64,000 bases of DNA from Microthrixaceae bacterium (GCA_023958095.1 JAMLGJ010000015.1:1-64000); one strand, 5' to 3'; counted from the first letter of the stretch, positions 18,103-26,738 are shown. Program-made: numbers and translations. Notes: a model not told the origin generated them from the sequence alone.

Positions 18103-19308
18103 ATGACCACCGCCGAGGTCGACCGACGCCCCTACCGGCTCCGCGGGGGCGAGTCGTGGCGCAGCCCCTGGGAGGACTACCGCTGGCTGCGCGACAACGA
18201 TCCGGTGCACGTGGCGGTGGACCCGGACTTCGGTGAGTACATCGTGTTGTCGCGATTCGGGCACGTCTTCGACGCGGTGCGAGACACATCCACGTTCTCC
18301 TCCGCGAGCGGGCTGACCCTCGACCCCGAGCTCATGAAGGTCTTCGCCGGCCGTGCCGCTCCGCTGGTGATGATGGACCCGCCGGAGCACACCGCCATGC
18401 GCCGGTTGGTCTCCAAACCGATGACCCCCAGCCGAACGGCCGACTTCGAACCCGGGATCGTCGACTTCGTGGATGCCTGCCTGGATCGTCTCGCCGAGTC
18501 GGGGGACGATGAGGTCGACATCGTGGAGCTGCTGTTCAAGCCGCTGCCCAGCTTCCTCGTCGCCCACTACCTCGGAGTACCACCGGGTGACCGCGGCCGA
18601 TTCGACCACTGGACCAACGCCATCGTCGCGGCCAACGCGGAGGGGGACATCGGTTCTGCGGGCGGAGCCCTCACCGAGCTCCTCGGCTACGCGGGACAGC
18701 TCGTCGAACGGCTCCGTGCCGCTCCCGGTGACGACCTCGTGTCGCAACTCGCGGCGGTGGACGCGGTGGACGACGAGTGGATCGTCGGGTTCGTCTTCAC
18801 GATGGTCACCGGGGGAAACGACACCACGACCGGGTTGCTCGGCGGATCGCTGGAGCTGCTCCACGATGCCCCCGAACAGCGGGCGGTCCTGGCCGGGAAC
18901 CCGGCGGCGGTGCGCCCCGCGATCGACGAGCTGCTGCGGCTCACCACACCGGTGCAGAACCTCGCGCGGACCGCCACCCGGGACCTCGAGCTGGACGGCG
19001 TTCCGATCGCCGAGGGCCAGAAGGTGATGCTCTTGTACGGCTCGGCGAACCGCGACGAGCGCGAGTTCGGCCCGGGGGCCGGCCGCCTGGATGTGCGGCG
19101 TCGGCCGCAGCGCATGGTCACGTTCGCCTACGGCGCCCACCACTGCCTCGGTGCAGCCCTGGCCCGACTCGCCGGTGGGGTTGCCCTGGAGCGCCTCCTG
19201 ACCCGGTTCCCCGAGCACGAGGTCGATCCGGAGCGCGGGACGTACGCTCCGGGCCCTTTCGTGCGCCGCTACGAGTCACTTCCCTTCGTGGCGCGCTCCT
19301 CCTCGTAG
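18103..19308 (+). CDS. Cytochrome P450 (second, tandem copy)
   Basis: A 401-residue P450 with the I-helix motif GGNDTT, ELLRLTTPVQ carrying the ExxR, and the haem loop FAYGAHHCLG with its cysteine at residue 348. It is clearly a different family from the P450 upstream, not a recent duplicate: the I-helix and haem loops differ throughout. The ATG at 18103 has GGGAGG eight bases upstream; a GTG at 18094 overlaps that site and was rejected. The gap to the first P450 is only 42 bases, so both are likely in one TetR-controlled operon and may act in sequence on one substrate. Confidence 0.92.
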   Translation: MTTAEVDRRPYRLRGGESWRSPWEDYRWLRDNDPVHVAVDPDFGEYIVLSRFGHVFDAVRDTSTFSSASGLTLDPELMKVFAGRAAPLVMMDPPEHTAMRRLVSKPMTPSRTADFEPGIVDFVDACLDRLAESGDDEVDIVELLFKPLPSFLVAHYLGVPPGDRGRFDHWTNAIVAANAEGDIGSAGGALTELLGYAGQLVERLRAAPGDDLVSQLAAVDAVDDEWIVGFVFTMVTGGNDTTTGLLGGSLELLHDAPEQRAVLAGNPAAVRPAIDELLRLTTPVQNLARTATRDLELDGVPIAEGQKVMLLYGSANRDEREFGPGAGRLDVRRRPQRMVTFAYGAHHCLGAALARLAGGVALERLLTRFPEHEVDPERGTYAPGPFVRRYESLPFVARSSS

Positions 19309-19395
19309 CGGGCCGGGGCATCCGGTGTTGCCGTCGCGCGGGTGACCGGGCACGGCTGATGCGGCTCGTCAGCTGATTATGTGAGATGATGACAG

Positions 19396-19413
19396 TCTGA
19401 CAAATACGTCAGA
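19396..19413. promoter_or_regulatory. Inverted repeat, candidate ArsR operator
   Basis: TCTGAC (19396-19401) and GTCAGA (19408-19413) form a perfect six-base inverted repeat with a six-base spacer. It lies in the 224-base gap before the ArsR gene. ArsR-type repressors bind such imperfect dyads near promoters. Confidence 0.5.
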
Positions 19414-19532
19414 TGGTGGGTTGCGGGCCCTTCGCGCACCGGTCACGGCTTCCAACGGACCGCACACCGCATCCACCGGACACCGATGCGCCCGAGCCGA
19501 GCCAGGCGGGCGGCCCAGGGAAGGACCACTCA

Positions 19533-19904
19533 TTGCCGTCGCGACCGAACCGTCAGGAGACCGAACTCAACCCACCCCTGTCGGAGGTCAAGGCCGACCT
19601 GTTCAAGGCCATGGCCCATCCGGCGCGCATACGTGCCCTGGAGGTCCTCGTCGACGGGGAGCTGACCGTCGGTGAACTTCAACCACTCGTGGGCATCGAG
19701 TCCTCGCACCTCTCCCAGCAACTCGGAGTCCTGCGCCGCGCTGGGCTGGTCACGACCAGGCGGGAGGGTTCCTCGGTCGTGTACTCGCTGCGCGACCCGC
19801 TCGTGGCCGAACTCCTCGCAGTCGCCAAGCGCTTCCTGCTGGCGACGCTCACCGAGACCCGCGACCTCCTCGAGGACCTCACCGCGGAGCTGACCGACCA
19901 ATGA
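19533..19904 (+). CDS. ArsR family winged-helix transcriptional regulator
   Basis: The ArsR winged helix runs from LFKAMAHPARIRALEVLVDG to VGIESSHLSQQLGVLRRAGLV and TTRREGSSVVYSLRDP, giving about 123 residues. The TTG at 19533 follows GGGAAGGACC at a good distance. A frame start at 19413 would overlap the upstream inverted repeat and add a low-complexity extension, so it was not used. No ArsR cysteine metal-site pair is obvious, which suggests a non-metal signal. The stop overlaps the sulP-type gene by four bases, so the regulator and transporter are coupled. Confidence 0.82.
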   Translation: MPSRPNRQETELNPPLSEVKADLFKAMAHPARIRALEVLVDGELTVGELQPLVGIESSHLSQQLGVLRRAGLVTTRREGSSVVYSLRDPLVAELLAVAKRFLLATLTETRDLLEDLTAELTDQ

Positions 19905-21625
19905 GCGATGTCGGCGCCCCCACCCCGATCCGGGCGGGCCGCGGTTCGCGTGGCCAGTCGTCGTTCCGCTCCATGCTGCCGCAGCGCTCCGACTACGAGG
20001 GCCTGTCACGCACCTGGCGGGCCGACGTGGTCGCCGGCCTCACCGTCGGTGTCGTGGCACTCCCGCTGGCGCTGGCGTTCGGGATCACCTCGGGGCTCGG
20101 TGCCGCCGCCGGACTGACGACCGCGATCGTGGCCGGTCTCGTGGCGGCCGTGTTCGGTGGCTCGAACGTGCAGGTCTCGGGTCCCACGGGAGCGATGACG
20201 GTGGTCCTGGTTCCCCTCGTCGCCCGCTACGGGGTGGATGCCGTGGTGATCGTGGGTGTGATGGCCGGGATCATCGTGGTGGCCGCCGGTCTGTTGCGTC
20301 TCGGTCGTGTCCTGGCCTACATACCGTGGCCCGTGATCGAGGGCTTCACGCTCGGCATCGCGGTCATCATCTTCCTGCAACAGGTTCCCTCGGCGCTCGG
20401 CGTGGCCAAGCCCGAGGGCGAGAACACCGCACTCGTCGCGCTGCAGGCGGTCGTCGACTCGATCGGTGGGGGATCGCTCCAGGCTCTGGCCCTGGTGGGT
20501 CTCACCGTGGCCGTGATGGTGCTCGCTCCGCGCATGCACCGTTCCGTTCCTGCGTCACTGCTGGCGGTGGCGGTGTGCACGATCCTGGTCACTGCCACCG
20601 GGTGGGACGTCGCCACGATCGGCGCGTTCCCCTCCACACTGCCGACCCCGCACATGCCGTCACTGGATCCGGGCGAGCTCGGCGGCTACCTCGGTCCGGC
20701 ATTCGCAGTGGCGATGCTGGCCGCCATCGAGAGCCTCCTGTCCGCGAAGGTCGCCGACGGCATGGCCGACGGCCCACGCCACAACCCCGACCGCGAGCTC
20801 TTCGGGCAGGGGCTCGCCAACGTCGTGGCGCCGGTCTTCGGTGGCATGCCCGCCACCGGAGCGATCGCCCGCACCGCGGTCAACGTGCGCTCCGGAGGCC
20901 GAACCCGGCTGTCGTCGGTGGTGCACTCACTCGTGCTCGTCGTGGTGGTGTTGGTGGGCTCCGGGATCGTGGCCCGCATACCCCTGGCCGCCCTCGCCGG
21001 TGTTCTCATGGTCACCGCGGTGCGGATGGTCGAGGCCCCCAGCGTGGCAGCGATCCTGCGCTCGACGCGTTCCGACGCACTGGTGCTGGTGCTCACGGCG
21101 GCGGCGACGGTGGTGTTCGACCTGATCGTGGCCGTGGAGATCGGTGTCGCAGCAGCGGCGGTCCTGGCCCTGCGCAACGTCGCCCGCACCACCGCGCTGA
21201 CCGAGACGCCGATCCCCGTCGAGGTGGACGACCGCGAGGAACACGAACTGCTCGCGGAGCACATAGTCGCCTACAGGATCGACGGGGCCTTGTTCTTCGG
21301 CGCCGCCCAGCGTTTTCTGACCGACTTCGCGCGCGTTGCGGACGTGCGCGTGGTGATACTGCGGCTACCCGACCTGCAGGTGCTGGACGCGACCGGCGCC
21401 CAGGCCCTCGGCCAGATCGTCGCCGACCTCGAACAGCGGGGCATGACGGTGCTGCTCAAGGGTCCGAGACCCGAACACGTCCGCGTGCTGCGAATCGTCG
21501 GTGCGCTCGCGCACCTCGACGAACAGGGTCACATCTTCGACGACCTGGATGCTGCGGTCGCCCATGCGCGCCTTCACGCGGCAGGCATCGACCACGACCC
21601 ACCTCGTACCACCCGCGCAGCCTGA
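19901..21625 (+). CDS. SulP/SLC26 family anion transporter with STAS domain
   Basis: A 574-residue protein. Residues about 40-430 form the SulP membrane core with the family signature FGGSNVQVSGPTGAMTVVL and the GLANVVAPVFGGMPATGAIART segment. A cytoplasmic STAS domain follows (about 450-560: HIVAYRIDGALFFGAA, ILRLPDLQVLDATGAQAL). SulP proteins move sulfate, bicarbonate or other anions, and the actual ion is not decided by sequence. It overlaps the ArsR gene upstream in an ATGA arrangement, which suggests repression until a signal ion or stress is present. Confidence 0.9.
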   Translation: MSDVGAPTPIRAGRGSRGQSSFRSMLPQRSDYEGLSRTWRADVVAGLTVGVVALPLALAFGITSGLGAAAGLTTAIVAGLVAAVFGGSNVQVSGPTGAMTVVLVPLVARYGVDAVVIVGVMAGIIVVAAGLLRLGRVLAYIPWPVIEGFTLGIAVIIFLQQVPSALGVAKPEGENTALVALQAVVDSIGGGSLQALALVGLTVAVMVLAPRMHRSVPASLLAVAVCTILVTATGWDVATIGAFPSTLPTPHMPSLDPGELGGYLGPAFAVAMLAAIESLLSAKVADGMADGPRHNPDRELFGQGLANVVAPVFGGMPATGAIARTAVNVRSGGRTRLSSVVHSLVLVVVVLVGSGIVARIPLAALAGVLMVTAVRMVEAPSVAAILRSTRSDALVLVLTAAATVVFDLIVAVEIGVAAAAVLALRNVARTTALTETPIPVEVDDREEHELLAEHIVAYRIDGALFFGAAQRFLTDFARVADVRVVILRLPDLQVLDATGAQALGQIVADLEQRGMTVLLKGPRPEHVRVLRIVGALAHLDEQGHIFDDLDAAVAHARLHAAGIDHDPPRTTRAA

Positions 21626-21634
21626 ACGGGTCCG

Positions 21635-21661
21635 GTGCACACCCCCTCGTGGGGGCGGTGC
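21635..21661. terminator. Candidate bidirectional terminator
   Basis: CCCCC (21642-21646), TCGT and GGGGG (21651-21655) form the core of a hairpin that can be extended by GTGCA/GGTGC. It lies between the converging SulP and DinB-type genes. Confidence 0.5.
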
Positions 21662-21680
21662 GGTCGAGCACGTCGATGGC

Positions 21681-22433
21681 TCAGGCGAAGGTCCTGACCA
21701 CTGCCAGCGCTGCGATCGCATCGGGTCCGACACCGCGCAGCGAGGTGTCCCCCGCGCGGACCCGTTGTCCGGCGACCTGGCAGAGCTCCAGGGCCGGGCC
21801 GCGCAGCACCGTCGGAGCCGCCGGGTCCCCGAAGGCCCACTCGGTCCCGTCGGGTGCATCCAGCACGAACGCCACCTCTCCGGTGGGTTCCTCGCCGGCG
21901 CGGGTGAAGGCATACGGCAGGGTCCTGTGTGCCAGGCGTGCTATGTGCCAGAGGCGCCTGCTGGGCTCGAGATCCAGACCCAGGCCCCAAGCGATGTCGG
22001 CGGAGTGGATCCAGGTCTCGGCGAGGCGGGTCGTGGCGAGCGAACGCGCGGCGAGCTCGCCCGACACCCACTCGACGCGTTCCGAGGAGTCGATTCCTCG
22101 GAACGCATCCACCTGCGCCGAGGCACTGGCCAGCCATCGGGCCCGTGCAGTCTCGGGAGAGGTGTCCGACTCTGCCTGCACAGCGGCGGCTGCCCACTGG
22201 TCGACGTCCGCGGCCTCGCCGACCTGCGGTGCGGACTGCACCGCGTCGTTGAAGAGACCCCTTGTGCTGGCCGCTGCGAGCTCGTTGGTCTGTGCCAGGT
22301 GCACGAGCACATCGGCGATCGACCACCCATCGCACCGGCTGGGCTTCAGCAACGATTCGGCGTCGAGCGGAGCGACCATCGATGCGAGGGTGCGCTGTTC
22401 TTCGTCGAGCGCATCGAGGAGCTCGTCGTGCAT
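21681..22433 (-). CDS. DinB/maleylpyruvate isomerase family protein, mycothiol-dependent type
   Basis: A 250-residue protein of the actinobacterial TIGR03083/TIGR03084-like group. Key features are DGWSIADVLVHLAQTNELAA, the metal-site histidines of the DinB-like N-terminal bundle, and ATTRLAETWIHSADIAWGLG in the second helical pair. Members are proposed to use mycothiol as cofactor; the exact reaction is unknown. The ATG at 22433 is preceded by GAGGTG, so the 37 upstream residues of the longer frame were dropped. It is divergent from the thioesterase gene. Confidence 0.78.
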   Translation of the reverse strand: MHDELLDALDEEQRTLASMVAPLDAESLLKPSRCDGWSIADVLVHLAQTNELAAASTRGLFNDAVQSAPQVGEAADVDQWAAAAVQAESDTSPETARARWLASASAQVDAFRGIDSSERVEWVSGELAARSLATTRLAETWIHSADIAWGLGLDLEPSRRLWHIARLAHRTLPYAFTRAGEEPTGEVAFVLDAPDGTEWAFGDPAAPTVLRGPALELCQVAGQRVRAGDTSLRGVGPDAIAALAVVRTFA

Positions 22434-22531
22434 GTCCACACCTCGCGGTTGAGCCACCGGCCACCGGGAGTTCGCACCCGGAGTGGCGCCACAACGGTAC
22501 CGGAGCATCCGCGGGCAATACTGGGTGAACC

Positions 22532-22924
22532 ATGGAGGACACATCGGCCTACGGCGAGTTCCCCCTGCGTGCCTTCCTCGGGATGGAGGTGGCCGAGGAC
22601 TCCCCGGGTCACTCGACTGCGTCGTTGGAGGTTGCCGACCAGCACCTCAATCCGAACGGCGTCGTGCACGGTGCGGTGCTCTTCGCCCTGGTCGACACAG
22701 CGATGGGCTCGGCGGCGATGTCGGTGTTGCCGGAGGGCGAGTACGCGACGTCGGTCGACCTGCAGTTGCGCTTCGTGCGTCCCGCATCGGCGGGCAGGCT
22801 CACTGCTGCGGTCGAGGTGCTGAAGAAGGGCCGGACGGTCCTGCACCTCGAGGGTCGGGTCGAGGACTCCGACGGGCGACTCGTGGCCACTGCCGCAGGC
22901 ACGTTCACCACGTTCTCGGTCTGA
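22532..22924 (+). CDS. PaaI-type hotdog thioesterase
   Basis: The 130-residue single hotdog domain has LNPNGVVHGAVLFALVDTAMGSAA, the PaaI signature with the HG pair and the catalytic acid (the aspartate of LVDTAMG). ATSVDLQLRFVRPAS and GRTVLHLEGRVED complete the fold. PaaI thioesterases hydrolyse phenylacetyl- or other aryl/acyl-CoA. The substrate here is unknown, and the isolated gene does not reveal a pathway. Confidence 0.85.
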   Translation: MEDTSAYGEFPLRAFLGMEVAEDSPGHSTASLEVADQHLNPNGVVHGAVLFALVDTAMGSAAMSVLPEGEYATSVDLQLRFVRPASAGRLTAAVEVLKKGRTVLHLEGRVEDSDGRLVATAAGTFTTFSV

Positions 22925-22926
22925 CT

Positions 22927-22951
22927 CCCGGCCAACCACGAGACGGCCGGG
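22927..22951. terminator. Candidate hairpin terminator
   Basis: CCCGGCC (22927-22933) pairs with GGCCGGG (22945-22951) between the converging thioesterase and amidohydrolase genes. There is no T tract. Confidence 0.4.
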
Positions 22952-22981
22952 CTCGGGGCGGACCGTCGGTGGTGGCGATTG

Positions 22982-24178
22982 CTAGTGGTCCAGGTCCAGC
23001 GACAGCATCCGTATCGCGTTGCCCCGCATCACCTTGTGGACCTGTTCGTCGGTGAGCCCCTCGACCATGGCCTCGGCGACCTCGCGGCTGTGGGGCCAGG
23101 TGGAGTCGGTGTGGGGGTAGTCGGTCTCGAAGGTGACGTTGTCCTCACCGACGACATCCAGCGACTCGAGACCGTGGCGGTCCCTGAAGAAGCACCCGTA
23201 GACGTTGCGGTAGTAGTAGGTGGAGGGGGGTTCGGGGATGATGTCGGCGACCCCGCCCCAGGCGCGGTGTTCCTTCCAGACGTCGTCGACGCGTTCCAGC
23301 AGGTAGGGGATCCAGCCGATCTGTCCCTCGCTGTAGGCGATCCTGAGGTCGGGGAACTCCACGAGCTTGCCCGAGAACAACCAGTCGCTCATCGACGCCA
23401 TCGAGTTGTTGAAGCTGAGTGACGCTGCGACCGCGACCGGGGCATCCGATGAGGTGGCGGGCATCCGCGAGGAGGACCCGATGTGCATGTTGATCGTGGT
23501 GTCGGTCTCCTCGCACGCCGCGATGAAGGGATCCCACTGCCCGGAGTGGATCGACGGCAGGCCCAGGTGCGGGGGGATCTCGCTGAAGCAGACCGCGTGC
23601 ACTCCCCGCTCGGCGTTCCGGCGAACCTCCGCCGCCGCGAGCTCGGCATCCCAGAGTGGCACGATGATCAGCGGGATGAGGGCGCCGTTGGAGTCACCGC
23701 ACCACTCCTCGACCATCCAGTCGTTGTAGGCCCTCACGCAGGCGAGGCCCATCTCGTGGTCCGGGTGCTCGGTGAAGGTCTGGCCGCAGAACCGGGGGAA
23801 GGTGGGGAAGCACAGGGATGCCTCCACGTGGTTCATCTCCTGGTCCTCGATGCGTGCCTTGGGGTCGTAGCAGCCGGGACGCATCTCGTCGTAGGTCATG
23901 GGTGTCATCGTCATCTCGTCGCGCGAGTAGCCGACCGCGGCCACGTGACGCTTGTGGATGTAGACGAGGTCGCCGAAGACCCAGCAGTCCGCCGGTGGGC
24001 CATCGGGGTCGAAGGTCTGTTCGTAGGTGCCACCACCGATGTGGGCCATGTGGCCGATGCCCCGCCTCTCGATCCGGGGCCCGTCGGCGCGGAATCGTTC
24101 CGGCAGGTATTCCTGCCAGACGTGGGGTGGTTCGACGACGTGGTCGTCGACGCTGATGATCCTTGGCAGTTCGGCCAT
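22982..24178 (-). CDS. Amidohydrolase (ACMSD/decarboxylase-like TIM barrel)
   Basis: A 398-residue protein of the amidohydrolase_2 group. SVDDHVVEPPHVWQEYLP begins the TIM barrel and supplies the first metal-binding residues. Further motifs are LRIAYSEGQIGWIPYLLERVDD and VTFETDYPHTDSTWPHS, where a conserved aspartate usually completes the metal site. Such enzymes decarboxylate or hydrolyse aromatic or ring-opened compounds; the substrate is unknown. A ribosome binding site AAAGGCGG precedes the ATG. A large palindrome lies 33 to 53 bases upstream and suggests regulation by a TetR-type protein encoded elsewhere. Confidence 0.82.
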   Translation of the reverse strand: MAELPRIISVDDHVVEPPHVWQEYLPERFRADGPRIERRGIGHMAHIGGGTYEQTFDPDGPPADCWVFGDLVYIHKRHVAAVGYSRDEMTMTPMTYDEMRPGCYDPKARIEDQEMNHVEASLCFPTFPRFCGQTFTEHPDHEMGLACVRAYNDWMVEEWCGDSNGALIPLIIVPLWDAELAAAEVRRNAERGVHAVCFSEIPPHLGLPSIHSGQWDPFIAACEETDTTINMHIGSSSRMPATSSDAPVAVAASLSFNNSMASMSDWLFSGKLVEFPDLRIAYSEGQIGWIPYLLERVDDVWKEHRAWGGVADIIPEPPSTYYYRNVYGCFFRDRHGLESLDVVGEDNVTFETDYPHTDSTWPHSREVAEAMVEGLTDEQVHKVMRGNAIRMLSLDLDH

Positions 24179-24210
24179 TGCGCCGCCTTTGATCCGCTGG
24201 TCGCCAGGAG

Positions 24211-24231
24211 AATCTGACGCCCCGTCAGATT
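24211..24231. promoter_or_regulatory. Perfect inverted repeat, TetR-type operator
   Basis: AATCTGACG (24211-24219), three bases, then CGTCAGATT (24223-24231) form a perfect nine-base dyad. It is 33-53 bases upstream of the amidohydrolase ATG and can cover its promoter. No TetR gene is adjacent, so the regulator must be encoded elsewhere. Confidence 0.6.
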
Positions 24232-24317
24232 ACCGCGGGAGCGGGTGGGCCGGTCCACCGGAAGCGCATCTAACCTCGGGACCCCCGTCGTGCGTCTACT
24301 GCACATGGGAGGAAGCC

Positions 24318-24818
24318 GTGGACGCTAGATCCTTCGCAAACGAGGCGGTCGGGCTGCATGACCGCCTCGCCCGTGCGGTGTTCGCCATCTGTGGGGATGC
24401 GTCCCTCGCGGAGGACAGCGCCCAGGAGGCACTCGTGCGTGCGTGGGAACGAGTGGACGCCGGCGAGGAGCTCGCATCGCTCGAGGCCTGGTCGATGACG
24501 GTTTCGCTCAACTGGTGCCGGCAACAGCTGAGGCGGCGAGGGGCCGAGCGGCGAGCGCTCCACCGGGTCGGCCCTCCGGTTCCGGAGGAGCTGGAGACCC
24601 GCACTCTCGCGGAGGACGTGACCGAAGCGGTGCTCGCCCTGCCACGCCGCCAACGAGAAGTGGTGGTGCTGCACTACCTGCTGGATCTGGGGGTGGACTC
24701 GATCGCCGAGGTCGTGGGCTCCTCATCCGGGGCGGTGCGAAACGCGCTCTTCCATGCCCGGTCCGCGCTCTCGGCGCGGCTTGCGCCCGCCCACCCAGGG
24801 CAGGAGGCATCCCGATGA
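24318..24818 (+). CDS. ECF-type RNA polymerase sigma factor
   Basis: The 166-residue protein has sigma region 2 (FAICGDASLAEDSAQEALVRAW, SLEAWSMTVSLNWCR) and region 4 (VLALPRRQREVVVLHYL, DLGVDSIAEVVGSSSGAVRNALFHARSAL). It lacks sigma-1.1 and region 3, as ECF factors do. The GTG at 24318 follows GGGAGGAAG. The stop overlaps the next gene by four bases, and that gene encodes a single-pass membrane protein that could be its anti-sigma factor. No autoregulatory ECF promoter pair was clear. Confidence 0.87.
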   Translation: MDARSFANEAVGLHDRLARAVFAICGDASLAEDSAQEALVRAWERVDAGEELASLEAWSMTVSLNWCRQQLRRRGAERRALHRVGPPVPEELETRTLAEDVTEAVLALPRRQREVVVLHYLLDLGVDSIAEVVGSSSGAVRNALFHARSALSARLAPAHPGQEASR

Positions 24819-26674
24819 ACCCAGAATCGAGCAACGACGGCCCGATGGACGAGGCGACCGTGCCGGACATCGACGAGCTGATTGCGGACGGGCTCCGGCA
24901 GGCCACCCGGGCAACGTTCCACACCGATGCAGCGGACCTGGCCGTCTCGCTGCAGGCCCGTCGTCGGTCGGCAACCCTCCGGGGTCGCCGTCCCGGGTGG
25001 GTCCTGGCCGTCGGTGCAGCTGCAGCATGCCTCGTGGCGGTGCTGGCAGGTGTCGTGGTGTGGACGGCTGACGACGGAGACCTCGATGTCGTGGCGAACA
25101 TCCCGGACGACCCCGGGGACGGCTTCGGCGACTACCCACCGGGGTGGCACGAGATCGACCCGGGCCCGGTCCCGCCCATGTCGGGAGCGAGTCTCGCATG
25201 GACCGGGACCGAGCTGGTGGTGGTGGGCACCGCTCGGGGCGACGAGGCTGCAACCGCGTACCTGTACGACATCGCGCGACGGTCCTGGACGCGGTTGCCC
25301 GACACCGGACTGGCCGACGCTGCGGTGGTCGCGGCCGCCGACACCCTCGTCCTGGTCGGTGTGCCCGCGGGGGTGACCGGCGAGGGTCCGCGCAGCGTCA
25401 CCTGGAAGACCCGGCGAGCCGGCGAGGACTCGTGGGTCGACCACGGCGCTGTGGAGCTCGCACCCGAACTCGTATCGCTGGGAGCGCTCGGTCCCTCGGA
25501 GCCATCCGGCCACGCGGCGTTGTTGTGGACCGGTGAGCGCGTCATCGACACCACCCATGGCTCCGTGCTCGATCCGCGTGATGGCACCTCCACGCCGTTG
25601 CAGATGCCCGAGGACCCGGTCAGCCACACGAATCTGCTCACCTCCAACCCGGTGTGGACCGGTGCAGAGGTGGTTGCAGCGTCCTGGAGCGAGGAGGCCG
25701 GCCTCGCCTGGGACTCCGCCGGTACCTCCATGCGCGAGGTGCCGGGACTGCCCGCATCCGCGGGATCCTCCCCGGGATTCACTGCCGACTCCCTCGCCGT
25801 GGCCCGTGATGGAGAGGTGTACCTCTTCGAGCGGTCCGCGCCTGCCAGTGGTCGCGCAGCGGTGCTCGATCCGGGCACCGGCACCTGGGAGGCACTCCCC
25901 GAGGTGCCCGTGTCCCCTGATGGTGCCCACTGCCCATCGGTGGCCGCAGCAGCGGGTCCGGAGCTCCTGGTGGGTCCCTGTGTCCCGATGGGCGGAGTCC
26001 CGGCGACCCCTGACAGCGGTGTGACCCCATGGCGACTCGTCGGGAACTCGTGGGTACCGGTGGAGCCCGTTCCGTGGAACGCGTCGTGTTGCGTACAGAG
26101 CTGGTTGGGCACCGACGATGCACTGGTGGCGTGGGACACCGACATCGACACGACGAACAACCCCGAGGCGCCCTACGTCCGCGCAGCGCTCTGGGTGCCG
26201 GGCGCGGACGGACCGGGGCCCGACACGGCCGCGGGGGCACCCACCACCGGCTCCCCGACAACACAGCCGGCAACGGAGGCTCGGCCGCTGCCACTGATCG
26301 CAGGAGCGGGGCCGTGCGCGCTCGGGGAGCTCCCCGATCTCACACCCGTGATGCCGGCGGTCCTCGACACCGGGCCCTTGCCCGGGATCGGGGGTACGAA
26401 CATCGAACACGTCTGCGCTCGCTACTGGGGGTCATCGGTGGACGCGGGCATCCACGTCACGCAGGTGGCGGGGGAGCTCCTGTACGGGATCGAACCCTCC
26501 GAGAGTTCGGTGAACCTCGAGTGGGGCCCGTTCAACGAGGGATTCGGCGTGTACTACGCCGGTGATCCGGAATGGTCACTGGCGGTGTACGGCCTCGATG
26601 AAGAAGGCTTCCGGGAGCTGCTCGAAGGGGTGGCTGCCGGGCTGGAGGTGCCACTGCCCGACGGCGGGGGTTGA
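24815..26674 (+). CDS. Membrane-anchored beta-propeller protein, putative anti-sigma factor partner
   Basis: The 619-residue protein has about 60 cytoplasmic residues, one membrane segment (about 62-84), and a large external region. From about residue 130 to 420 the repeats have Kelch/propeller-like segments (SLAWTGTELVVVG, TWKTRRAGEDSWVDHG, PVWTGAEVVAASWS). A proline/threonine linker (TTGSPTTQPATEA) and a cysteine-containing C-terminal domain follow. The cytoplasmic part lacks the HxxxCxxC motif of zinc anti-sigma factors. Its position and ATGA overlap with the sigma gene support an anti-sigma role, but this is inference. A CAGGAGG site precedes the ATG. Confidence 0.72.
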   Translation: MNPESSNDGPMDEATVPDIDELIADGLRQATRATFHTDAADLAVSLQARRRSATLRGRRPGWVLAVGAAAACLVAVLAGVVVWTADDGDLDVVANIPDDPGDGFGDYPPGWHEIDPGPVPPMSGASLAWTGTELVVVGTARGDEAATAYLYDIARRSWTRLPDTGLADAAVVAAADTLVLVGVPAGVTGEGPRSVTWKTRRAGEDSWVDHGAVELAPELVSLGALGPSEPSGHAALLWTGERVIDTTHGSVLDPRDGTSTPLQMPEDPVSHTNLLTSNPVWTGAEVVAASWSEEAGLAWDSAGTSMREVPGLPASAGSSPGFTADSLAVARDGEVYLFERSAPASGRAAVLDPGTGTWEALPEVPVSPDGAHCPSVAAAAGPELLVGPCVPMGGVPATPDSGVTPWRLVGNSWVPVEPVPWNASCCVQSWLGTDDALVAWDTDIDTTNNPEAPYVRAALWVPGADGPGPDTAAGAPTTGSPTTQPATEARPLPLIAGAGPCALGELPDLTPVMPAVLDTGPLPGIGGTNIEHVCARYWGSSVDAGIHVTQVAGELLYGIEPSESSVNLEWGPFNEGFGVYYAGDPEWSLAVYGLDEEGFRELLEGVAAGLEVPLPDGGG

Positions 26675-26702
26675 GCCACAGAACCCGGATCGGTCGCACC
26701 AA

Positions 26703-26731
26703 CCCGACGGTCCACCGGTCCGCCGGTCGGG
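26703..26731. terminator. Candidate hairpin terminator
   Basis: CCCGAC (26703-26708) and GTCGGG (26726-26731) can pair between the converging sigma-partner and DUF4389 genes. Confidence 0.35.
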
Positions 26732-26738
26732 GGCCCGC

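Noticed and set aside
16786-19218. 810-codon minus-strand open frame across both P450 genes
   Set aside because: It is antisense to two well-supported P450 genes and the protein has no recognisable motif.
19413-19532. Longer N-terminus for the ArsR protein
   Set aside because: It would start inside the dyad and adds a low-complexity run that ArsR proteins lack.
24260-24289. ECF-type promoter before the sigma gene (GGAAGC and CGTC)
   Set aside because: The spacer is 20 bases, longer than the usual 15-17, so autoregulation by this pair is not supported.
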